Both the position numbers and the translations under genes were made by a program. Shown here piece after piece: positions 1 through 9,200 of a stretch of 64,000 nt of DNA. Numbering within the stretch: position 1 is the stretch's first letter; each line of letters opens with the position of its first letter. Below the pieces are notes generated by a model, which searched no databases, was not told the origin of the DNA, and was given only the letters and a program-made list of their open reading frames with translations. This DNA comes from Streptomyces malaysiensis subsp. samsunensis (GTDB taxonomy: Bacteria; Actinomycetota; Actinomycetes; Streptomycetales; Streptomycetaceae). The stretch is from NCBI RefSeq assembly GCF_024519315.1, contig NZ_JANIIC010000055.1, forward strand, positions 1-64,000, given 5' to 3'.

Positions 1-86
1 AAGGCCACGACGGCCGCGGAGGCCGCCAGCAGCCCCAGGGCCGCCGTGTGGACGAGGGCGCGCCTGCGCCCGTTCGCTGAAGTCAC
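1..86 (-). CDS. N-terminus of an exported protein (partial)
   Basis: Only the first 28 codons lie in the window; the gene runs off the left edge on the minus strand. A GTG start at 86 is preceded by GGGAGAAG about six bases upstream, a good ribosome binding site. The peptide begins with a basic stretch (NGRRR) followed by an Ala/Leu/Val hydrophobic core, the pattern of a Sec signal peptide or membrane anchor. Nothing can be said about function. Confidence 0.55.
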   Translation of the reverse strand, partial: MTSANGRRRALVHTAALGLLAASAAVVA

Positions 87-337
87 GCGCTTCTCCCAGG
101 TCGGGCCCCACAACTCGCGGGCCGTTTCCGATGGTTGATCCGTCCGATGATGGCGGCGCGGGCACCCTCGGCCGTTGGTCCATGCGGGTGATTCACCCGC
201 ACGGTCACCAAGGTGCACCCGTAATCGTGAAGGCGCCCGCCGACCGCTGACGCCATGGCCGCCGGGGGTGACGTGAGCGCCACCCGCGGCGTTGTTCCGG
301 CTGCCGGTCGGTGTCACCGGCGGAGGGGTGGAGCGAG

Positions 338-1657
338 ATGACCGGGAAGTCGACGGGGGATGCGGCCGGGGAGCCGACCGGGCAGCCGACAGGGAAGCTG
401 CCGTTTCCGGACGCGGCCCTCGTCGCGTACGGCAGGGCGCACCCCGGCACCGGGCTGACCATCGGCGTGGTGCTTGAGCTGGAGGGCCCGCCGCCCGATC
501 GGCGTCAACTCGCGGACTCGTTGCGGCCGGTGGCGGAGCTGCTGGGGACCGGGCCCTCGGACGGCGGCCCGTGGAACGGTGCGGTGGAGTACGCCGAAGC
601 ATGTCCGGGGCGGGAGCTGTCCGATGTGGCGCACGAGGCGCTGACCAGTCCGCTGGAGCCGCACCGCTGGTCCTGCGGCGCGGTGGCGGGGCTGCCGGGC
701 GGCACGTCCGCGCTGGTGTGGCGGGCGGACCACCGGCTGCTCGACGGTGCGGGAGCCGCTGGAGTGCTGGCCGCCTGGACGGGCGCCCACCGCCCGGACG
801 CCGCCACCGCGTCCCCCGCGCGGGCCGAACCGTGGCGGGCGCGCGGCGCCGTGCACCGTGCCGTCACCGATCCACTGCGCGCGGCCTGGCTGTGCGGGGC
901 GCCCCTGCTGGAGCGGCGCCGGGCGAACGCGGAGGAGCGCGCCGAGGACGCCGTAGGTGCCGAACACCCGCCCACCGCCCTGTCCTACGCCTGCGCGGAG
1001 ATCGGCCTCGGTGTGCTGCGCGACATCGCCCGGCGCCACGGCACGACCGTCAACGATGTGTATCTGGCCGCGCTCAGCGGCGCCCTGCGCACCCGGCCCG
1101 AACTCGACGGCCCCGACGGGCGGGTGCGCGCCCTGGTCCCGGTGAACGTCCGGGGGCCCGGGGACGCGGCCGTACTGCGCAACCGCCACATTCCGCTGCG
1201 GATCCCCCTCCCCGTGGCGGAGCCCGACGCCGGGCGCCGCCTCGCCCTCGTCGCCGCCCGCACGGCGGGCCGGGCCCGCGCACTGCGCCATCCGCTGGTG
1301 CGTGCGGTGTTCCGGTCCATCCCCGCCGCGGCCGGGGGATGGTGTTTCGAGCGGTACTTCGACCCGGCCCGCGCCACCCTGCTCGCCAGCAACGTCCGGG
1401 GCCCGTCGTCCGCCTTGGCGGTGGCCGGGCGGCGGGTCCTGCGGACGCTGCCGCTGAACTTCCTCCCGGCCGGACACCGGCTGTCCACGGTCCTGGCCAC
1501 CGCCCAGGGCCGGGCCGTGGTCGGCTTCACCACCTCCGAACCCCGCGCGGCCGCAGAGTCGCTGGCCGCCGCATGGCTGGGGGAGCTGCGGGTGCTGGCG
1601 GCGGCTCAGGCCGCCGCGACCGGGGTCACCACCTCTCCGACGGCGTTGGCCAGGTAG
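338..1657 (+). CDS. WS/DGAT-family O-acyltransferase-like protein
   Basis: About 439 residues, close to the usual length of wax ester synthase/acyl-CoA:diacylglycerol acyltransferases, which esterify alcohols or diacylglycerol with acyl-CoA. The condensation-like active site reads DHRLLDG in place of the usual HHxxxDG: the second, catalytic His is kept and the first is Asp. The C-terminal half carries the family's NDVYLAALSGALR segment and two NVRGP motifs. The ATG at 338 has GGAG a few bases upstream; a GTG at 311 is possible but less well placed. It converges with and overlaps the 3' end of the reductase gene by about 50 bp. Its position next to a PKS and a thioester reductase suggests acylation of, or with, a polyketide-derived chain (inference). 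Confidence 0.8.
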   Translation: MTGKSTGDAAGEPTGQPTGKLPFPDAALVAYGRAHPGTGLTIGVVLELEGPPPDRRQLADSLRPVAELLGTGPSDGGPWNGAVEYAEACPGRELSDVAHEALTSPLEPHRWSCGAVAGLPGGTSALVWRADHRLLDGAGAAGVLAAWTGAHRPDAATASPARAEPWRARGAVHRAVTDPLRAAWLCGAPLLERRRANAEERAEDAVGAEHPPTALSYACAEIGLGVLRDIARRHGTTVNDVYLAALSGALRTRPELDGPDGRVRALVPVNVRGPGDAAVLRNRHIPLRIPLPVAEPDAGRRLALVAARTAGRARALRHPLVRAVFRSIPAAAGGWCFERYFDPARATLLASNVRGPSSALAVAGRRVLRTLPLNFLPAGHRLSTVLATAQGRAVVGFTTSEPRAAAESLAAAWLGELRVLAAAQAAATGVTTSPTALAR

Positions 1658-2808
1658 GTGGCGTCCAGGGGTTCGGGGTCGGGCAGACCGGCGGTGTCCT
1701 GGAGCAGGTTGCCGCGGTCGTACGTCCTGCGCTGGGCGGTGAAGACCAGCAGCGACGCCAGATGGTGGGCGAACAGCGACTCGTACGGGTCCGGGTCGTC
1801 GAGGTCGTCCACGAGGTCCAGGGACAGCCCCGGGTAGAGCCGCTCCAGGACCTTCACGGCCGTCGCGAAGGGCGTGTTGTGCGGATGCGTCAGATGTACG
1901 GTGCGCACTCCCGCCGGGGCGCCCGGACGGCACGCGGCGCGGGCGGCGCACACCGCGGCGCGCGCCGCGTACTCCACCGGGACGAGGTTGAGCGCCCCGC
2001 CGCTCCCCGCGCGGACCCGCACCCGCAGCCCGCTGCCGTGGGCGTCGCCACCGTCGAGGAGCGAGGCGAGCGCCGGGTCGTCCTCGGCCCTGCGGCGCAG
2101 CGCCTCGTGGATGAGGAGCGCCAGCACCGCGAGCGGCTGACGCTGCCCGCTGCCGCGGACGGGCCGGTCGGAGACCAGCAGAGACGGCCGCAGGATCGTG
2201 GCGCCGCGGCCGGTGCGCGCGCTCCAGGCGTGTACCGCGCGTTCGGCGGTGTACTTGCTCTCCTCGTACGGCGTCAGGAAGCCGTGGCCGCCGTCCAGGT
2301 CGTCCTCGCGGATATGCCCCTCGGCGCGTCCCCCGGCCACGTACGCGGTGCTCAGATGGACCACCCGCGCCCCTGCCGCCTCGGTGGCCAGGTCGAGGAC
2401 GCGCCGGGTGCCGAGGACGTTCGCCTTGAACAGCGGCACCGGGTCGTCGTGCAGGGCGAGTTGTGCGGCACAGTGCCAGAGCTCCGAGCAGCCGTGGGTG
2501 AGGGCGTGGCGCTCGCCGTCGGCGAGGCCGAGGCCCGGCAGGGTGAGGTCGGCGGACACGTACCGCAGGCGCCCGCGCGGTGTCGCGGCGCCCGCCAGGA
2601 CGTCGAGCCCGTCGAGGGCCGTCTCGACGCGCGCCCGCAGACTCCGGGCTCCGGCACGGCGTCTGTCAGGTCCTCCACCATGTCCTCCGCCACGGCCCTC
2701 GCCACGGCCGAGGACGGTGATGGGCCGGTCGTCGCCGTCCTCGGTGAGCAGTTGGCGCAGGACGCGGCTGCCGAGGAAACCGGTCGCGCCGGTGAAGAGT
2801 ACGGCCAT
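1606..2808 (-). CDS. Thioester reductase-like extended SDR
   Basis: A 400-residue NAD(P)-dependent reductase of the extended SDR / thioester-reductase (male-sterility NAD-binding) family, which reduces carrier-bound or CoA acyl thioesters to aldehydes or alcohols. The Rossmann motif TGATGFLG is at residues 6-13, Ser/Thr of the active site at about 153-154, and the catalytic YxxxK (YEESK) at 181-185. The start at 2808 is chosen because it places the Rossmann fold directly at the N-terminus, as in the family; upstream extension to 3009 has no family-like sequence. It is encoded alone rather than fused to a PKS or NRPS. It is transcribed divergently from the PKS, which has no thioesterase, so it is the best candidate for chain release (inference). 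Confidence 0.82.
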   Translation of the reverse strand: MAVLFTGATGFLGSRVLRQLLTEDGDDRPITVLGRGEGRGGGHGGGPDRRRAGARSLRARVETALDGLDVLAGAATPRGRLRYVSADLTLPGLGLADGERHALTHGCSELWHCAAQLALHDDPVPLFKANVLGTRRVLDLATEAAGARVVHLSTAYVAGGRAEGHIREDDLDGGHGFLTPYEESKYTAERAVHAWSARTGRGATILRPSLLVSDRPVRGSGQRQPLAVLALLIHEALRRRAEDDPALASLLDGGDAHGSGLRVRVRAGSGGALNLVPVEYAARAAVCAARAACRPGAPAGVRTVHLTHPHNTPFATAVKVLERLYPGLSLDLVDDLDDPDPYESLFAHHLASLLVFTAQRRTYDRGNLLQDTAGLPDPEPLDATYLANAVGEVVTPVAAA

Positions 2809-3207
2809 GGCGGGCTCCAGACGTCGAAGGGCGGGTGGTTGCGGCTCCGGCGGGTTCGGGAGCGTCCCGGCGTGTTTCCGTGGCGGACCCCATCGCGCCG
2901 GGGCGCGTGCCGAGGACACCACATCGACCGCACCCCGCCACGCCGCCCGAGCGCCGCCGTACGCGCCTCCGTACGCGCACTCCGTACCGGCCCTGCCGGT
3001 GCGGCTCACCCGAATGGGCTAGGCGGCTCGGAAGGGGTCCGTTCATCACACCGAGTGCACTTCAACTCCGTTCCCTCTAAAGGGTGTACGGGGCGGCGTC
3101 GGCGGTCGCCCGGCTGGCTAGTGTGCGTCGCTGCCGAGAGCGTGAGCCGAAAGCGTGACGCGGGCCATCCGCCGGCGTCGCCGAGTGAACATGAGAGAGG
3201 CCCCGGT
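2809..3207. promoter_or_regulatory. Divergent intergenic region between reductase and PKS
   Basis: This 399-bp gap separates the start codons of the divergent thioester reductase and PKS genes and must hold both promoters. I see no convincing -35/-10 pair or strong operator. The right end carries the PKS ribosome binding site GAGAGAGG at 3193-3200, seven bases before the ATG. Reading frames stay open across it only because of the high GC content. Confidence 0.45.
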
Positions 3208-6200
3208 ATGCGTCAGGACGAGGCCGAACCGATCGCGGTGGTGGGGGCGGCCTGCCGGCTCCCCGGTGGCATCCGGGACCTGGACGGGCTCTGGGAGGCC
3301 CTGGACCAGGGCAGGGACCTGGTGGGGGAGGTGCCCGCGGACCGCTTCGACGCCCGCCTGTTCACCGACCCCTCCGTGCCGCGCCGGGGCAAGTCGTACA
3401 CCGCGGCCGGCGGTTTCCTCGACGACGTGGCCGGATTCGACGCCGCCTACTTCGGGATCTCCCCCAAGGAAGCGGCGCACATGGACCCGCAGCACCGGCT
3501 GCTCCTGGAGATGACCGCCGAGGCGCTGGACGACGCCGCCGTGGACCCGGCCACGCTGGCCGGTTCCGACACCGCCGTGTTCGTCGGGATCTCGGACGCC
3601 TCCTACGGCGCTCTCCAGATGTCCTCGCTGCGCACGGTCGGCGCCTACACGATGTCCGGCGCCGCCTCGTCGATCGCCGCCAACCGGGTCTCGCACGCCT
3701 TCGACCTGCGCGGCCCCAGCATGGCGATCGACACCGCCTGCTCCTCCTCCCTGGTGGCCCTCGACCGCGCCTGCCGCACCCTGTGGGAGGGCGGTGGCCG
3801 GGCCGCCGTCTGCGGCGGGGTCAACGTGCTGCTCAGCCCCTTCCACTACGTGGGGTTCTCCCAGGCGTCGATGCTCTCCCAGCGGGGCCGGTGCGCCTCC
3901 TTCTCGGCGCGGGCCGACGGGTTCGTCCGGGCCGAGGGCGGCGGCGTGGTGCTGCTGAAACGGCTGTCGGACGCCCTGGCCGACGGCGACCGTATCCACG
4001 GACTCGTCCTGGGCACCGGCAGCAACAGCGACGGCAGGACCATGGGGCTCGCGCTGCCCAACTCCGAGGCGCAGGAGCGGCTGCTGCGCGAGGTCTACGA
4101 CCGTGCCCGGGTACACCCCGACGAACTGGTCTACTTCGAGGCCCATGGCACCGGCACCCCGGTCGGCGACCCGCTGGAGGCCCTCGCCATCGGCCGCGCC
4201 CTCGGCGTGCGCCGGATCTCCGGCGCCCTCCCGATCGGCTCGGTGAAGACCAACCTGGGCCATCTCGAACCGGCGTCCGGCATGGCCGGTCTGTTCAAGG
4301 CCCTCCTGGTACTGCGGCACCGCACCGCACCGGCCTCCCTCCACGCCGACCCGCCGCACCCCGACATCGACTTCGAGGGCCTCGGGCTGCGGCTCACCAC
4401 CCGCTCGACGGCCCTCGCGCCGGTCGAGGCCGACGGGCGCGCCGTCGCCGGGGTGAACTCCTTCGGCTTCGGCGGCGCCAACGCCCACGCCATCGTGGCC
4501 GACGCCCCGCCCATGCCCGACGGCCCCCGGCCCCCGCGCGAACCGGTGCCGGTGCTCATCTCGGCCCGCACGGCCAAGGCGCTGCGGCAGGCAGCCGAGA
4601 CCATGGCCGCCCACCTGGACCAGACGTCCCCGGCCGACTTCTACGACCTGGCCCACACCTCCTGCCTACGCCGAGGACGCCACGACCACCGCGCCGTCGT
4701 CTGGGCAACCACCCCAACGGAAGCGGCACGCGGCCTACGCGCCTTGGCCGCGCCGGAGCCGGACCCTGGACGGCTTGATGGTGGGGACCCGGCCGGGGAG
4801 CCGGTCGGGCTGGGCGGGGAGTTGGCTGCGTCTGGCGGGCAGTTGGTCGGGGCCGGTGGGGAGTCGGCCGCGCTGGGTGGGGAGTCGGCCGCATCCGCCG
4901 GGAAGTCGGCCGCGTCCGCCGGGGCTCCGACCGCGCCGGTCGGGGAGTCAGCTGAGCCCACCGTGGAGCCGACGACGCCTGCCGTTGTAGAGCCGGTCGC
5001 GCCCGCCCGGGAGTCAGCCGTGCCCGCCGTGGAGTCGGCCGTACCCGTCGGGGACCCGGTCGTGCCCGCCGCGAAGGCGACCGTGCCCGGCGCGGTGAGT
5101 ATCGCCGCTGACAGTGGGCGTGTGGCCTTTGTGTTCTGTGGCAATGGGTCGCAGTGGGCCGGGATGGGGGCCGATCTCTTCGCTGCCGACGACGTCTTCC
5201 GGCGCGCGGTGCATGACGTCGACGTCGAACTCGCGCCCCGGTTGGGCTGGACGGTGGGCGAGGTGCTCGCCGCGCCCGTCGGGAAGGCGGATCTCGACGC
5301 GACGGAGGTGGCTCAGCCCCTCCTCTTCGCCGTGCAGTTGGGGATCACCGCCGTGTTGCGCGACCGGGGGATCGAGCCCGCCATGGTCGTCGGCCATAGC
5401 GTCGGGGAGGTGGCCGCCGCCCACGTCTGTGGGGCGCTGTCGCTGCCGGACGCGGCGCGGGTGATCGCCGAGCGTGGCCGGGTGCAGGGGAGTACGGCCG
5501 GGAGTGGCCGGATGGCCGCCGTGGGGCTGTCCGCCGAACGGGCCGCGAAGGCGCTCGCCGGGTACGGGGAGAAGCTGGAGATCGCCGGGGTCAACAGTGC
5601 CGAGGACGTCACGGTGGCCGGTGACGCCGAAGCCCTGGACCTGCTCGGCGCGGAACTCGCCGCCGCGGGTGTCTTCTTCCGCGATCTGGGCCTCGACTAC
5701 GCCTTCCACAGCCGCCACATGGACCCCGTCGAGGACGAACTCCTGGCCTGCTTGACGGACGTGACACCGTCGCCCGTACGCGTACCGTTCTACTCCACCG
5801 TCTCCGGTTTCCGCGCCCGCGGTACCGACCTGGACGCGGCGTACTGGTGGCGGAACGTGCGTCACCCCGTGCTCCTCGCGGACGCGGTGCGGCGCGCCCT
5901 CGCGGACGGGGCCGGGATCCTCCTGGAGATCGGCCCGCACCCCGTACTCCGCGCCTATCTCCGGCGCGTGGCGGCCCGGCGCGGCATGTCCGGTTCGGGC
6001 ACCGGAACCGGCACCGTCGTGCTGCCGACCCTGCGGCGCGGGGCGGACGGCCCCGCCGCCCTCGGCGCGGCGGCGGCCGCGGCGCTCGCGGCCGGGGCCG
6101 CCGTCGACTACGCGGCGCACTTCCCCGTGCCCGGCCGGGTCACCCGGCTTCCCGCCTACCCGTGGCAGTACGAGCGCCACTGGTCCGGCACCCCCCACTC

Positions 6201-9200
6201 CTGGGCCAACTCCAGCGGGGACGGCGTCATCGTCCATCCCCTGCTCGGCGAGCGCATGCCCACCGCCGTCCCCGGCTGGGAGGGCGCGATCGAACCCGTC
6301 CTCGTGCCCTGGCTCGCCGACCACCGGCTCGGCGGATCGGTCGTCATGCCGGCCACCGGATACGCCGAAGCCCTCCTCGCAGCGGGGCGCGCCGTGCACG
6401 GGCAGCCGGTCGAGGTGGCACATCTCGACATCAGCGCAAGCCTCGTGGTGCCCTGGCCGGACGCCTCCGCCGTACGGCTACGCGTGGGGCTCGACCCCGA
6501 CACCACCCTCGCCACGGTCACCAGCACCGACGAGCGCGGCCCGGAGCCACGGGCGCATGCCCGGGCCCGGGTGCGCCCGCTGTTGCGGCCCCGGCCCGAG
6601 CCGGTGGACCCCGAGCACCTGCGCGCCCTGTGCGACAGGCGCGTCAGCGGCGAGGAACACTACGCCGCCTGCGCCGAGGTGGGACTCGGCTACGGGCCCG
6701 CCTTCCAAACGCTGGAGGAGGTGCGTCTGGGCGAGGTCCGCATGGGCGACGTGCGCCCGGACGAAGCGCACCCGGGCGAGCGGATCTCGGTCGCCACCTA
6801 TCGGCACGAGGCCCCGGGCGCCCCGTACACCGTCCACCCGGCGCTGCTCGACGGAGCCCTCCAGGCCGGTGCCGCGCTCCTCCATGACCGGCTGCGGGAG
6901 CGGGGCGCCTATCTGCCCGCGTCCATCGGCTCGGTGCGGGTGTGGTCGACACCGTCGCCCACCGGGATCGTGTGGGTGACCGAACGCGACTCCACCGGCA
7001 GCGAGGTGTGCTGGGACATCACGGTCGCGGACGCCGACGGCACCGTGACGGCACGGCTTGAGGAGTGCCGGCTGCGCCTCTTCCCGATCGCCCGCACCGC
7101 CCCCGTCACCCTCCACCACACCGTTCCGCGGGCCGCTCCCCGCGCGTACCTCCCGGCCGCGCCCTCACCCCTGCCGCCGCCCGCGGACATCCTCCGGGAC
7201 GCCGCCCCGCGTCTGGACGCCGTGTGCGAGCGGTGGCGCGAGGCCCGCTACGACCTGACGTCACGTCATGACGAGGAGCTGACCGCGCGCTCGGCCGCCG
7301 CCGCGCTGGCCGGGCTGCTGCCCGACCCCGCGGCGCCCTTCACCGTCGAGGACCTCGTGGCAGCCGGTATGGAGGAACGGCACCGGCCGCTGATCGCCCT
7401 GCTCGAACCCCTGCTGCTGCGCCGCGGTCTGCTCACCGAGGTCCCCGGCGGCCGGTGCCGTCTGACGCCCGGCGCCCGCGACACCCCGCCGCCGGTGCGC
7501 GAGGCCCTCGCCCAGGCGCCCGGGGATGTGCATCGGATCGCCCTGGCGACCCATCTGACCCGGCACCTGGAGGAGGTCCTCAGGGGGCACATGAGCGCCC
7601 TGCGGCTGCTCACCGCCGAACCGGCCGCGCACCTCCTGGAGCAGTACTACGACACCGCGCCGGTCTCCCGCTTCCACAACCGCCTCGCCCAGGCCCTGCT
7701 CCGCGCGCAGCTCTCCCACTGGCCCGCCGACCGCGCGCTGCGGATCCTGGAGATCGGCGCCGGTACCGGTGGCATGACCGGGGCGCTGCTGCCCCTGCTG
7801 CCCGCCGACCGCACCCGCTACCGCTACACCGATGTCTCACCGGCCTATCTGCCCCGCGCCCGCAACCGCTTCGGCGGCTACGACTTCGTCGAGTACGGCA
7901 CCTTCGACCTGGACCGGGACCCCGCCGAGCAGGGCTACCGCGAGCAGGGCTTCGACCTCGTCGTCGCGGCCAACGCGCTGCACACGGCCAAGGACCTGGA
8001 GCGCGCCCTCGGCCGTGTGGCCTCGCTGCTCGCACCCGGCGGACATCTGCTGGCCTTCGAATGCCACGACCCGGAGACGCTGCTCCCCGTCTTCGGCGCC
8101 CTCGACAGCTTCCACCACCGCACCGACACCGCCCTGCGCCCCGAATCCCCGCTGCTGACCCGCGAGCAGTGGCCCGCGCTGCTGCGGCGGTGCGGCTTCA
8201 CCTCCTGTGCCCGCACGGGCGACACCGAGCCGCCCGGACGCGACCACGCGTCCGTCTTCCTCGCCGCGGCCGGTGGCACTCCCGCCGCCGCACCGCCACC
8301 CCCCGCCCCGTCCGCCGCCTACGTCGTCTGCGGCGATACGGCGGAGGATCCGCTGCCCCGCGCCGTCGCCGAGGCGCTGACCGCGTACGGCGCGGGGCAC
8401 AGTGTCGTCACCGACGCCCGTACGGACGCCGCCGCGTGGACCCGGGCGCTGACCGAGGCGGGCACCGGTGAGACGGCCGTGGTCCTGGTCCTGGGCGGCG
8501 CCGAACCCACCGACGCCGAGGAGGCCGTGGCCCGCGCCACCCACGCGGGCCAGACGCTGCGGGCCGTCGCGGAAGCCCACCGGTCCCTCGGCTCACCGGC
8601 CGCGGTCCGCCTGTGGCTGGTCACCCGGCCGCACGGCGCCGAGGCGACCCCCGGGCCGATCACCCACCCCACCGACGCCGCCGCGTGGGGGGTGGCACGC
8701 TGCCTGGCCAATGAGGAACCCGATCTGCGCGGGCGCCGCCTGAGCCTGTGCCGGAGCGACGACCCGGCCGCGGACGCCGCCCGTCTGGTCCGCGAACTCC
8801 TCGACACCGATGCCGAAAACGCCACCGAGGCCACCGATGTCGCCGAGGCCGTCGGCACCCCCGTCGGCACGCCCGGTGCCGCCTACGGCACGGCCGCCGA
8901 CGAGGACGAGATCGCGCTCACCCCGCACGACCGCTTCGTCCTGCGCGAGCGCGCCCTGCCGCCCGCCGTCCCCCTCGCGGACGGCGCGCCCCGGCCGCCG
9001 TACACCCTGCGGGTGCGTCAGCCCGGCCTCTCCTACCGGCTCGCCTGGGAAGAGATCCCGCCGCCGGTCGCGGGCCCCGGAGAGGTGGTCGTCGAGGTGC
9101 GCGCGGCGGCCCTGAACTACCGCGACATCATGCAGACGGTCGGGCTGCTGCCCACGGAGGCGCTGAACGGCAGCCCGCGCGAGGAGGACCTCGGGCTCGA

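Noticed and set aside
571..3207. Upstream in-frame extension of the PKS by nearly 880 codons
   Set aside because: It runs antisense to the thioester reductase and through the acyltransferase in another frame, is Arg/Pro/Gly-rich nonsense, and the true start at 3208 has a good ribosome binding site and a normal KS N-terminus.
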